Assembly (NCBI GenBank): GCA_017312345.1
Contig: BLAA01000001.1
Coordinates: 1,054,001 to 1,118,000, forward strand
Direction: 5' to 3'
DNA from: Candidatus Denitrolinea symbiosum
Lineage (GTDB): Bacteria > Chloroflexota > Anaerolineae > Anaerolineales > Villigracilaceae
Length of the DNA: 64,000 nt
Part shown: positions 33,252 through 40,798 of the stretch, piece by piece
Position numbering within the stretch: the first letter of the stretch is position 1
Layout: the number at the start of each line of letters is the position of its first letter
Program-made: the position numbers and the translations under genes
Notes under the pieces: model-generated
Database searches by the model: none
Told to the model about the DNA's origin: nothing
What the model saw: the letters and a program-made list of their open reading frames with translations, nothing else

Positions 33252-34375
33252 TAGGGTTCTCCTTCGTGAAGTTCGAGGCGGAAGTTTAGTAGTTTCTGCA
33301 AGGGGGCTTCGCCCGGCTGTCGCCCGCGAAATTTCTTGCTGAACAGCGCGCGGCGCAAGGCCTCCATGTGTTGCTCATTCCTCGCAATGCCGTGCGGCGG
33401 GCGCGGCTCGGCGTGCTTCAGAGAACCGCTGCCGGCCTCCCAGGTCTCTCCGCCGAATTCGCGTGGCCAAAGCGGGAAGGAATATGGATCCCATTCGGGC
33501 AGGCGATTATTTTTCACTGCTCGGTGCCACTGCCAAAAGGCCTCGAAGCGCGGACCCCAGAGTCCCCACGCCATGTCGATCTGCAATGACTCGTTTCGCA
33601 GTAAATCCAGAGTCTCAGTGCAATGGTGGCAGATTGAGACAGCGTTTTCGGGTCGCTGGTAGCGCCATGCCATTTCAACCGGGGCGTCTGGGGAAGGGTT
33701 CAGGACCGGACGCCACGAACCCGGTTTGCCGCAGCGCATGCAGTGATTCGGAAATTCGTGCCGCCAGGGGATGCCGGCGACCGAGGCAGCCACCAATTCG
33801 TCCAGATAAGGCTCCTCCGCTTTCAACACGGAATAGGAAAGTTTCACCGCCCCGTGAGGCAGGTTCCAGGCGCGCGAGAAATCCAGGAGAAACCCGGCCG
33901 AACTCACGATCTGCCCGCGCTCCCAGGCTTCGAACTTTTTCCTTTGGATTTCAGGTTTGACCTCCCGAGGATGCGCCTCACGGATGCGGCGGATGTCAGC
34001 CACGGCTTCCGCCAGCAAAGCGAACAACAAACCGTCAATTCGTGAGCCGGCATCCATCGCTCCCAGTTGAGGCAGATCGGGAGCGACGGAAAGAATGGTA
34101 TTCACATAAGGCCGGTAATCCACCTTCGGCCCGGTCTCGATCACGTAACGACAGGCGGGCAATTTGAGGAACCTCCATTTGGAAATGACTTCGTCGAACA
34201 ACACCCGTCCATCCGCGCTCAGCGCAACGATCCGCATCGGCGGGCAGAAGAAGGTGTGAAAGGTGCGCGCTTCGTCTGTGGGATAGATGAAAGCCAGGAC
34301 GTCGCGGTTCAGGTTTTGCATGAACATCGCGCCGAAGGCGCGTTGTTCGGAAGTAACCAGGAAACGTAATTGCAT
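33251..34375 (-). CDS. DUF192-like domain fused to a zinc-finger protein
   Basis: 374 aa from ATG 34,375, one base after the Rep stop. The N-terminal ~100 residues resemble DUF192: FIYPTDEARTFHTFFCPPMR, then IVALSADGRVLFDEVIS and ACRYVIETGP. The middle is helical. CMRCGKPGSW and ICHHCTETL near 245-290 form a likely zinc-binding pair. The fusion is unusual; DUF192 proteins are normally short and exported. Function unknown; it lies between rep and TadC and might link replication to transfer gene expression (inference). Confidence 0.6.
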   Translation of the reverse strand: MQLRFLVTSEQRAFGAMFMQNLNRDVLAFIYPTDEARTFHTFFCPPMRIVALSADGRVLFDEVISKWRFLKLPACRYVIETGPKVDYRPYVNTILSVAPDLPQLGAMDAGSRIDGLLFALLAEAVADIRRIREAHPREVKPEIQRKKFEAWERGQIVSSAGFLLDFSRAWNLPHGAVKLSYSVLKAEEPYLDELVAASVAGIPWRHEFPNHCMRCGKPGSWRPVLNPSPDAPVEMAWRYQRPENAVSICHHCTETLDLLRNESLQIDMAWGLWGPRFEAFWQWHRAVKNNRLPEWDPYSFPLWPREFGGETWEAGSGSLKHAEPRPPHGIARNEQHMEALRRALFSKKFRGRQPGEAPLQKLLNFRLELHEGEP

Positions 34376-34376
34376 G

Positions 34377-36332
34377 TTATTCGTTATCTCCTTCGCCAAA
34401 GAGGATGGTTCGCACGGCTGGCAACAATGAATTGTTGGAACCCATCGCCTTCTTCCAGGCCGGCGCGAGTGGGTGATTGATTTGTTTGGGGAGTTCGTAT
34501 GCTCGTGTGGGTGTTGAGTCAATCAACAGCAAGAGTTCCGCGGGTGGCAAATCCGCGAATTGCTGGAAGACCCCGCGCGCTTCGCGCAAGGGATGTTCGC
34601 GCAAACGGCTGATGGCGTAGCCCAACGGATCGGACAGATTCCCGCTCTGCGGGCTGGCGACGTACAGCACCCACGAGACAAAGGCATGCACCGAGGCCTG
34701 AACTTCCAGCAGTTCCCGCAGCACTTTGGGATGCACGTCGTTTTGTTGAAGCAGCGTTTCAAGTTCCCAAAAATCAGGAGCGACCACCTCCGCCGCATTT
34801 TCGCCGCAGGCGTGTTGGGTGGTGGAAGTGTTCTCTTGACAAGTGTTTAAGGGGTGTTTAAAAGAGTTTAAATCAGTGCCATTTGCGTCCGCCATATTGC
34901 TGCCATTTGCGTCCACTAATGCTTCCATTTGCGTCCCGCTATTGCTTCCATCTGCGTCCAGCCTATTCCTGCCACTTGCGTCCACCTTATTGCTGCCATT
35001 TGCGTCCAGCGGCTCATCCAAAAGGACACGATAGGCGCGCGGCATCGTATCCACGCGCAAGTCTGAATATGCCCCGGTTTCCCTTGGTTCGATCTCCACC
35101 AGGAAACGAGTCAGATCTCCGCCGCGTTGCTCTGTAACCCATTCCTTGTTTAGCCAGGCCTGCACGGTCTTATAACGCTTCGACCCAATGAGTTCTGCCA
35201 TCTCCACGTAGCCCCGCTTGAACGTCACCACTTCCCGCCGCTCGCCTGTGCGTGAATTCAGGTACGCCATGTCGCGCGCCACCGTCACCAGCCAGGCCTG
35301 CGCCGGCGTCAGGTTGAATCGCTTGATTGTCTTCGTGATGAAGTAATGCGGGATGTGAATATCGCCCAGGGAGTTGACGATCCGGCGATGCAGTTCCTGC
35401 GCGAGACGATCTACTTCGGACGAGCAGGTCTCGCTGGCTTCAAAGCGCGCCATGTCCATTACGGTGTTGAATTGAATATTGGATTGCTTGGACTCCATTG
35501 GTAGAAGCAGTTTCATCACATCTTCCGCGTCGAGCAATTCCTGCAAAGCATTGGGCAGCGTTGCTCCGCTGTTTAGCAATTCTTTCAGCCGTGCGTACAG
35601 TGCCACGGCATCGGCGCGCGTCAATCTGGGAGTCATGCAAACCTGGTAACGGACCGGCCGGCGATGCGGACGTCCATCCCGCCCGCGGCGGTAGTGGTGC
35701 TCACCCGGAGAGTCCACGCGTTGCACCAATCCGCGTAATTCAGATTGAATCTCTTTATGCCGCAAGGATCTCCAGAAGGCGCCAAAGCTCAACCCGCTGA
35801 AACGCATAGCCTCGCGGCTGTGTAATGCCAATCCCGAATCATTTCCGTTCGAATGCACTTTCCATGCGGCTTGATGGAAACCGATATACAGCCAGATTGC
35901 CTTCGGACCTATTTCCGTTCCCAGTCTTCGCAGATACCCTTTCACCACCACTTGTTTGTGCGGCTGCACGATCTTGTCGTAATCCAGCCACTGCACCGGC
36001 TCGATGGTAATTTCCGGTTCATCGTTCTCTTCGTCTGTAGATTCCATCTCCTCTTGGGGGTTATCCCCAACCACGAACCGAACGGAAACAGATTGATTGA
36101 GAATACCGATCAACAATCGCTGCGCCGTGCTCGTGAGCCGCGACTCCAGCCAGTCACGCGCGTAAACGTTGCGCGTGGAAACGGTTATCACGCCATCTTC
36201 AAAGGAAAGCGGTTCCGTGTCGCGCACCCAGGTATCGAAGGAGGCGCGCGGCATGTCCAGCTGGAGTTGACCCAGCACAGATTCCCAAGCTTGCTGGCAC
36301 TCGTTTTTGTTCTTGGAGTGCTCCGGATTCAT
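34377..36332 (-). CDS. Replication initiator with DnaA-N-like domain
   Basis: 651 aa from ATG 36,332; a TTG 21 nt upstream is an alternative. The N-terminal WESVLGQLQLDMPRASFDTW and VSTRNVYARDWLESRLTSTA match the DnaA domain I/protein-interaction fold. A central replication-protein part follows (HIPHYFITKTIKRFNLTPAQ, then a winged-helix-like YVEMAELIGSKRYKTVQAWL). A low-complexity linker with repeated DANGSN sits near 440-490, then a C-terminal helical domain. The linker is encoded by the iteron-like repeats, as in phage lambda O. It heads the element replication block with ParA and the RHH-like gene. Confidence 0.75.
   Translation of the reverse strand: MNPEHSKNKNECQQAWESVLGQLQLDMPRASFDTWVRDTEPLSFEDGVITVSTRNVYARDWLESRLTSTAQRLLIGILNQSVSVRFVVGDNPQEEMESTDEENDEPEITIEPVQWLDYDKIVQPHKQVVVKGYLRRLGTEIGPKAIWLYIGFHQAAWKVHSNGNDSGLALHSREAMRFSGLSFGAFWRSLRHKEIQSELRGLVQRVDSPGEHHYRRGRDGRPHRRPVRYQVCMTPRLTRADAVALYARLKELLNSGATLPNALQELLDAEDVMKLLLPMESKQSNIQFNTVMDMARFEASETCSSEVDRLAQELHRRIVNSLGDIHIPHYFITKTIKRFNLTPAQAWLVTVARDMAYLNSRTGERREVVTFKRGYVEMAELIGSKRYKTVQAWLNKEWVTEQRGGDLTRFLVEIEPRETGAYSDLRVDTMPRAYRVLLDEPLDANGSNKVDASGRNRLDADGSNSGTQMEALVDANGSNMADANGTDLNSFKHPLNTCQENTSTTQHACGENAAEVVAPDFWELETLLQQNDVHPKVLRELLEVQASVHAFVSWVLYVASPQSGNLSDPLGYAISRLREHPLREARGVFQQFADLPPAELLLLIDSTPTRAYELPKQINHPLAPAWKKAMGSNNSLLPAVRTILFGEGDNE
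34841..34871. promoter_or_regulatory. AT-rich GTTTAA repeats, possible DNA-unwinding element
   Basis: GTTTAA occurs at 34845-34850, 34856-34861 and 34866-34871, spaced 11 and 10 bp, immediately next to the first iteron. AT-rich repeats beside iterons are where origin DNA melts. Confidence 0.55.
34877..35007. repeat. Six iteron-like repeats inside the rep gene
   Basis: A 14-bp word T(G/T)CCA(T/C)(T/C)TGCGTCC starts at 34877, 34901, 34923, 34946, 34970 and 34994, with pitch 24, 22, 23, 24 and 24 bp. On the coding strand the third copy is read in a different frame from the others (GTQMEA instead of DANGSN). The DNA word, not the peptide, is therefore conserved. This is the expected sign of a Rep-binding origin. 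Confidence 0.75.
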
Positions 36333-36380
36333 AAGCGCCACCCCAGGCGGCAAATAGAACCGTTTTCGATTCCCCGCCCT

Positions 36381-36396
36381 GCGAGACCCGTCTCGC
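36381..36396. promoter_or_regulatory. Perfect 16-bp palindrome upstream of rep (parS or operator candidate)
   Basis: GCGAGAC-CC-GTCTCGC, 7-bp arms around CC. It lies about 50 bp upstream of the rep start and 160 bp downstream of the RHH-like gene end. Could be a binding site for the ParA partner or for Rep autoregulation. Confidence 0.45.
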
Positions 36397-36552
36397 GAAA
36401 TGAGCGTCTCCTGAGCCTTCCTGTGCGTGCGACGCGGGCGGCAGGGCAGGCGGATCGGTGGGCGGCGCGTAGACGGCAGGCGGGCGGCGCGTCCACGTTG
36501 CCGCCTGCGTTGTTTCGATTCGGGAAATGAACAAAAGAATTTCTGGCGAAAT

Positions 36553-37155
36553 TCATTCCTCGCCTCCCTGTAACAATGTCAGGACAGTGGCTTTTTCCAC
36601 CGGCTCGAGTTTCAGCAGGCCTGCTTCATGCGCCCGCAGTCCATAGCGAAGGAGAGCGGATACCAACTCTCCCACCGGCACATTCAACCCTTCTTCAGAG
36701 GCTAATGCTGAAATCGTCTTCTTGAGTTCGGGAGAAAAATTACGCCAGGAGGTGATCGCCCGCCAGGATGGTTCTGCTGATTTACGCGCTCTGGATTTGC
36801 TTTTCATTGGATAGCCTCTTGAGATTTGTGATGATGGATGCAATGTCATGCGCATGCGGTATGGATTTGGGCGTGGGCGAAGATCCAGATCGCCTTCTTC
36901 GTAGGCGCGCATCGCATACTCCAGAATGCTCCTCGCCACTTCGCCTTCGGGAACGAGCAATTCAGCCGCGAGGGTATTGACTCTCAATGCCAACTTGGGA
37001 TCCACACCGCGGTACACCACCTTGAAGTCCAGGTGTGCCTTTTCCCATTGCCGGCTGCGTCTGCGCGGGGAAGCCACGCGCAAAGAGTCGTAGAGGCTGG
37101 GCGGATGAACCGCAGCTGCTTTTGAGGTTTCAAATGGATTCCGCCTCTTCGACAT
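36553..37155 (-). CDS. Tandem-domain RHH-like partner of ParA
   Basis: 200 aa. Two similar ~50-residue helical units are visible: DPKLALRVNTLAAELLVPEG then EVARSILEYAMRAYEEGDL (about residues 52-95), and SPELKKTISALASEEGLNVP then VGELVSALLRYGLRAHEAGL (about 141-185). Each resembles a ribbon-helix-helix or partition-protein unit, so the gene arose by internal duplication. It follows ParA by 9 nt. Likely the centromere-binding partner of ParA (inference). Not a typical ParB: no ParB/Srx motif is present. Confidence 0.7.
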   Translation of the reverse strand: MSKRRNPFETSKAAAVHPPSLYDSLRVASPRRRSRQWEKAHLDFKVVYRGVDPKLALRVNTLAAELLVPEGEVARSILEYAMRAYEEGDLDLRPRPNPYRMRMTLHPSSQISRGYPMKSKSRARKSAEPSWRAITSWRNFSPELKKTISALASEEGLNVPVGELVSALLRYGLRAHEAGLLKLEPVEKATVLTLLQGGEE

Positions 37156-37164
37156 GCCGCCTCC

Positions 37165-37935
37165 CTAGAACTTCATCACCAGCTGGGTCAGCGCCTGGTA
37201 TTCCTTGGCGGCGCGGCACAACAGGTCCATCTCGAAGATGGTCTGTCCCTGCGCGGCGCATTCACGCAAGAGGGTGGCGCGGTGGATGGGAGGCAGGACG
37301 CTGGCGTCGAAGCGTTCGCGCAAATCCTCCATCGTTGCCTTGCTCTCGCGGGTGTTTTCGTCGTAGAAGGTCGGGAGAATCCCCAGCAGATTCCCGCGCC
37401 AGTTCTTTTTCTCCTGCAGAACGCTCATCATCAGCAAGACTTTGGAGACGCCGTCTGCGGACAGGAACTCGGTGGCGGTGGGGACGATCACGAGATCGGA
37501 AGCCCACACCGCGCGCTCTTGGATGCCGCCCACGCTTGGAGCAGTGTCAAAGATGATGTAATGCAATCCCTCTTTGAAGAAGCGGCTGATCGAATTTCGG
37601 ATGGCGGAGATGGGTTGGTCCTGCGCGTTCAGCACGGTTTGGGCGGCCATCGTCTGCTGGTCGCCGGGCAGGAGATACAGCCCTTCACGACCCGAGGAGC
37701 GCAGCCACGACTGCACGAAGGTGGTCTCCTGCGGCGTTGCGCCCATCGTGAGCATGTAGAACGCGCCTGGTTCTGGGCTTCGTCCAAGCGCGGTGGCGCA
37801 CTGACCTTGAGGGTCGAGATCGATCAGGAGAACCCTTCGTCCCTTTTGGGATAAACCGTGTGCGAGGGAAACGGCAGTGGTGGTCTTGCCGACCCCGCCT
37901 TTTTGGTTGGCGATACAAATTGTCTTTGTAGGCAT
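37165..37935 (-). CDS. parA: ParA-type partition ATPase
   Basis: 256 aa. The deviant Walker A motif QKGGVGKTTTAVSLAHGL lies near residue 10, Walker A' is LLIDLDPQGQCAT near 36 and Walker B is HYIIFDTAPS near 126. This MinD/ParA ATPase drives DNA segregation with a DNA-binding partner. It keeps the excised or replicating element stable. It is followed by the RHH-like gene and then rep, a standard partition/replication block. Confidence 0.95.
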   Translation of the reverse strand: MPTKTICIANQKGGVGKTTTAVSLAHGLSQKGRRVLLIDLDPQGQCATALGRSPEPGAFYMLTMGATPQETTFVQSWLRSSGREGLYLLPGDQQTMAAQTVLNAQDQPISAIRNSISRFFKEGLHYIIFDTAPSVGGIQERAVWASDLVIVPTATEFLSADGVSKVLLMMSVLQEKKNWRGNLLGILPTFYDENTRESKATMEDLRERFDASVLPPIHRATLLRECAAQGQTIFEMDLLCRAAKEYQALTQLVMKF

Positions 37936-37986
37936 GGATTACTCTTTCAACAAGATCGAATTCATTACGACTATTTCTGTCATGGT

Positions 37987-38070
37987 TCAGAACAACAGAA
38001 AGAAACAGATCACTCCAATCAGGATGCTTCCGATGAAGATCGCGACGCCAATAGCCATTCCTGCAACCAT
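37987..38070 (-). CDS. 27-aa single-helix membrane peptide
   Basis: Start ATG 38,070, one nt after the previous stop (TGACATG). The sequence MVAGMAIGVAIFIGSILIGV and then ICFFLLF is a single hydrophobic helix. The position directly after a real gene and before ParA suggests translation by coupling. Similar in style to the 54-aa membrane peptide at 38,725. Function unknown; not a recognised toxin family. Confidence 0.45.
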   Translation of the reverse strand: MVAGMAIGVAIFIGSILIGVICFFLLF

Positions 38071-38071
38071 G

Positions 38072-38275
38072 TCAAGACTCTCCCTCCGTCGGGCTTGTTG
38101 GGCCGGAATCACATTGAGTGGGAGAATCTCTTTCCTCGGTGGGTTTGGGTTGGACCGGTTTTTCACCGCGGCTCAGGCGTTCCCGCCGCCAGCTCAAGAT
38201 CAACTGGTACACCTGTCCAAGAATGCGCCGTTGTTCGGGCGTAAGCACGACTTCGTTACGATCCTGCGCGGTCAT
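38072..38275 (-). CDS. Small charged hypothetical protein
   Basis: 67 aa from ATG 38,275 (an upstream in-frame ATG would overlap more). It starts MTAQDRNEVVLTPEQRRILG, then a helix QVYQLILSWRRERLSRG and a polar, proline-rich tail. It overlaps the preceding gene by about 20 nt. Not recognised; perhaps a partner of the DUF at 38,256 or a regulator. Confidence 0.55.
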   Translation of the reverse strand: MTAQDRNEVVLTPEQRRILGQVYQLILSWRRERLSRGEKPVQPKPTEERDSPTQCDSGPTSPTEGES

Positions 38276-38483
38276 GTATACCTCCCGAATTAAGTTTTGA
38301 TAGTTTCTTTGGGTCTGGTACATTGCCAGCCGGCTGATCCACAATCATCCCGAGGCGTTTGAGTTCGTTTCGGATGATCAATGCCGCTTGAGCCTTCACG
38401 GCGCGGTATTCTTGCTGGGCTAATCGCTGGAGGGCATTCATTTCCGGCTCCAGCAGATAGATGACAACTCTTGCCATGTTCAA
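38256..38483 (-). CDS. Arc/RHH-like small regulator
   Basis: 75 aa. N-terminal RVVIYLLEPEMNALQRLAQQ followed by EYRAVKAQAALIIRNELKRL fits the strand-helix-helix layout of ribbon-helix-helix regulators. Probably a regulator of the par/rep block. A terminator (38,502) lies just upstream, so it has its own promoter or relies on readthrough. Confidence 0.65.
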   Translation of the reverse strand: MNMARVVIYLLEPEMNALQRLAQQEYRAVKAQAALIIRNELKRLGMIVDQPAGNVPDPKKLSKLNSGGIHDRAGS

Positions 38484-38501
38484 CCTCTCTTGAGTTAAGA
38501 T

Positions 38502-38528
38502 AAAAGAGCCACGCTCGGCGGCTCTTTT
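38502..38528. terminator. Bidirectional terminator hairpin
   Basis: AAAAGAGCC (38502-38510) and GGCTCTTTT (38520-38528) form a 9-bp stem, with U-tract on both strands. It lies between the membrane-peptide gene and the RHH-like gene. Confidence 0.8.
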
Positions 38529-38724
38529 ACATGGCGGGAGTCAAGAAATTCTCCGATTTGAAGTACGGGAATTCTACGGAAATTCCCATACACAAAATCT
38601 GGATGGAGTGGGTCTCAAAATTGAAAATTAACAGGTGGGATTTCCAGCCCAAATCAATAATGACCCCATATTTTGGATTCCTGACGGAGTCCCTCGACAA
38701 TGATGTTGAGGAGCTTAATAGATT

Positions 38725-38889
38725 CTATGAGGAATCGTTTTCTTTATCTTTTCTAGGGGGTCCGGTCCTTAGTTTTTTGACCAGGAAGAAGAATGCTACG
38801 ATTCCGATCAAGAGTGGGAAAAGCACTAAAGCGATGCCGACAAGAATGCCAATAAGGATTTCGATCAACATAACCTGTCCGGTTGGCAT
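38725..38889 (-). CDS. 54-aa membrane peptide
   Basis: Start ATG 38,889 (an internal ATG at 38,871 is possible). The N-terminus is MPTGQVMLIEILIGILVGIA, continuing as one hydrophobic helix (LVLFPLLIGIVAFFFLV), then a basic and polar tail KKLRTGPPRKDKENDSS. The open frame continues upstream without a standard start, so the gene may be longer. Preferred over a rightward frame on the opposite strand because it has a clear membrane-protein pattern. Function unknown. Confidence 0.4.
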   Translation of the reverse strand: MPTGQVMLIEILIGILVGIALVLFPLLIGIVAFFFLVKKLRTGPPRKDKENDSS

Positions 38890-38939
38890 TAAGAACGGGA
38901 TGGCAATTAATTTGAAGAAGGCTGTGTCGTCGTTTTTCT

Positions 38940-39185
38940 TTAGTAGGCCTTTTGAACGAATAAGGTAAGACGGTTCTCAACGAGACGCCTTGAGGCAATT
39001 CGCCATTTGTCTGGCTTCGGTACTGCCTCCCTCGTTGTTTTTTTGCTGGTATTCGTCAAAATATAACCCAGGTTGCATTTCGCGTGTTTGGGATAAGGAT
39101 AAACTTTGTAATCTCCTCCGGCTAATTTGAATATCGCCTCCTGTACACAATCTTGATACTGTCGGCGATCCTCCCGACCTCTGTT
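38940..39185 (-). pseudogene. Open reading frame without a usual start codon, possible gene remnant
   Basis: 82 codons read leftward from just after a stop at 39,186 to a TAA at 38,940, without ATG, GTG or TTG near the start. The peptide looks coding (for example DYKVYPYPKHAKCNLGYILT and KPDKWRIASRRLVENRL). Likely a truncated gene, or one with a non-standard start. The 38,890-39,254 interval otherwise holds only the terminator at 39,197. Confidence 0.25.
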
Positions 39186-39196
39186 TTATTCAGCAT

Positions 39197-39221
39197 AAAA
39201 AAAGCCGCAGGATGTGCGGCT
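39197..39221 (-). terminator. Rho-independent terminator of the 39,255 gene
   Basis: On the leftward strand AGCCGCA pairs with TGCGGCT (39203-39221) and is followed by TTTTTTT. It lies 34 nt past the stop of the membrane protein gene. Confidence 0.85.
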
Positions 39222-39254
39222 GTTAGAACAAGACTCTCCTCTTCGTCGCAATTT

Positions 39255-39890
39255 CTATCGAGGAGCCTTCTTTTGATCCATTTTTTTCCGGAGATCCTTC
39301 AGTATGATTTTTCGAATTTCATAAAACCTGCTATCGGAGATGCGCGGTGAGCCATCCGCATAGGTTCCGAATTCCTCAGCCAGAAATTCTGATAGTGTTA
39401 TGGGATTACGCCACGTATCGCGCCCCTCCCATGCCAAAACCACCTTGGTCCAACGATCCAGCGGGTATGTCGGTGTCCTGCCTCGACGAATGGGTCTGTC
39501 AATAAGCGCAAGGACTTCCTCGGGGGATTGATTATCCACTCCTATCACTGCCGGATGTTCGGTTTGAAGGTCCTCGTACCCCAGCCAAGAAAGAAAATAT
39601 CGCACCTGACGGAAAGTCTGATAGATCCTGCATGCCTCATACCTTCTCCGTCGAAGGAAGCGGTCCATGCTCAGACCAGTGCGCAAGCCCACCAGGATCA
39701 ATATCAGGATAAAGATGGAAATGATGGCAACCGTGACTTCAGCCAGTTCCATCCCCAGGCTGTAATGAACTTTATGAAAAATCCAATTGATTGAAGCAAC
39801 TAACATACCCCCGAAAAGTATCAATAGGAAAACCAGCACGACCCGAAAAAAGGGATGAATATGACTGCGTTTGGTTACATTTTCAGCCAT
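39255..39890 (-). CDS. Two-helix membrane protein, function unknown
   Basis: 211 aa from ATG 39,890; a TTG 18 nt upstream is possible. Two membrane helices are near residues 18-38 (VVLVFLLILFGGMLVASINW) and 53-74 (VTVAIISIFILILILVGLRT). A cytoplasmic domain with RRYEACRIYQTFRQVRYFLS and a helical C-terminus (FYEIRKIILKDLRKKM) follows. Not recognised. Divergent from the excisionase-like gene. Its own terminator follows. Confidence 0.65.
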   Translation of the reverse strand: MAENVTKRSHIHPFFRVVLVFLLILFGGMLVASINWIFHKVHYSLGMELAEVTVAIISIFILILILVGLRTGLSMDRFLRRRRYEACRIYQTFRQVRYFLSWLGYEDLQTEHPAVIGVDNQSPEEVLALIDRPIRRGRTPTYPLDRWTKVVLAWEGRDTWRNPITLSEFLAEEFGTYADGSPRISDSRFYEIRKIILKDLRKKMDQKKAPR

Positions 39891-39998
39891 AGGGTGGAAA
39901 TTGTACAAGAAAAAATCAAACTTTATATGTGAAAATACTTACAATCTCCTAACGACAATCATTAAAGTTATAATTGCAATTGGAGAATTGATTAGATT

Positions 39999-40214
39999 AT
40001 GGAAGATTGGTTGACGACCTATGAAGCCGCTCGCGTAAGCGGTTACAACCCGGATTACATTCGGCAGTTGATTCGCTCTCAGAAAGTGCGGGGCAGGAAG
40101 TGGGGATTATCCTGGCAGGTCAGCCGGCGATCTCTTGAAGAATATGTGAAGAAAGCTGAGAAGCTGGGGGAACGGCGCGGCGCAAAACCGAGACCTGGTT
40201 CCAAGAGGCGTTAA
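39999..40214 (+). CDS. Excisionase-like HTH protein (recombination directionality factor candidate)
   Basis: 71 aa. The N-terminal DWLTTYEAARVSGYNPDYIR and QLIRSQKVRGRKWGLSWQVS match a MerR/HTH_17 excisionase fold: helix-turn-helix plus wing, followed by RRSLEEYVKKAEKLGERRG. A basic tail follows. It is encoded upstream of a 79-aa gene and the serine recombinase, all rightward. Likely the factor that turns the recombinase toward excision, or a regulator of it. Confidence 0.8.
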   Translation: MEDWLTTYEAARVSGYNPDYIRQLIRSQKVRGRKWGLSWQVSRRSLEEYVKKAEKLGERRGAKPRPGSKRR

Positions 40215-40240
40215 ACCAATCCAATACTGGTGAGAATACA

Positions 40241-40268
40241 TTGACGCGCTGTATAAATGTAGTATAAT
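40241..40268 (+). promoter_or_regulatory. Promoter for the integration module
   Basis: TTGACG (40241-40246), 16-nt spacer, TATAAT (40263-40268). It would start a transcript near 40,275 with a ~208-nt leader before the 79-aa gene. Confidence 0.75.
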
Positions 40269-40274
40269 TATAGT

Positions 40275-40435
40275 ACCAATACGATAATTATGCTGTTTGT
40301 AACGGGCCGTGAATGTGCAGCAACACACGCACGACCCTGACCCAACCCACCGACTGTAGCGGAGGGATGGGCTGACTTCATTATATCAGCCCAGATTTCA
40401 CGCCCTGGTGGGATTCACCGGGGCGATTTCTTTTC
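40275..40435 (+). ncRNA. Structured leader RNA with alternative stems and terminator
   Basis: Four stems are visible. SL1 is GGGCCGTG...CACGACCC with an inner TGTG/CACA (40304-40337). SL2 is CCCAACCCACCG/CGGAGGGATGGG (40341-40371). SL3 is TGGGCTGA/TCAGCCCA (40368-40393). SL4 is CGCCCTGGTG/CACCGGGGCG (40401-40425), then ATTTCTTTT. SL2 and SL3 share bases and exclude each other, and SL4 looks like a terminator. This is attenuator logic in front of the integration genes. No known riboswitch was recognised. Confidence 0.5.
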
Positions 40436-40482
40436 TGACCGGGCGGAATGAGATCGCTCCAATAATCAAAAGGAGCCTTCTG

Positions 40483-40722
40483 ATGTTGAATACGAATCCA
40501 AGCCCACGAACGAAAGCAATTGCAATTCTTTCCAGGTTCCGCCAGGAGTGGCAAGAGGCGGCGAGTGGAAAAAGCCTGCTGGAGGTCGAAGGAAATATCG
40601 GCATGGTATTAGCCGATCTTGTGAATTCCTTTGAACTTGCCTCCCATGAACAATCCCTTGTGTTGGGACCGCAACTCTTCGAGGAAATGCAGGACATCCT
40701 TTACCAGCCGTCCCGCAACTAA
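40483..40722 (+). CDS. Small hypothetical protein before the recombinase
   Basis: 79 aa from ATG 40,483, supported by AAAGGAG upstream; a longer frame through the leader was rejected. Helical and charged (AIAILSRFRQEWQEAASGKS, SLVLGPQLFEEMQDIL). Not recognised. It sits between the leader RNA and the recombinase and may be a partner or regulator. Confidence 0.65.
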   Translation: MLNTNPSPRTKAIAILSRFRQEWQEAASGKSLLEVEGNIGMVLADLVNSFELASHEQSLVLGPQLFEEMQDILYQPSRN

Positions 40723-40798
40723 GCGACAGCCAGCCCGGTCTGGCTCTGCTAATCCAATACCATTCCCCAAGTAACAAGAACTACCATGAAGGAAGATC

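Noticed and set aside
34877..35007. CRISPR or peptide repeat in the rep gene
   Set aside because: Words are 14 bp with ~10 bp between them and one copy is out of frame, so neither fits; iterons explain it better.
38531..38968. Rightward 145-aa frame
   Set aside because: It lies opposite a better membrane-peptide frame and its second half reads like antisense of that helix; not certain.
21074..40741. Shared word AGCGACAGCCAGCC at 21,078 and 40,724
   Set aside because: Fourteen bases match between two control regions, but this length is expected by chance in a window this size.
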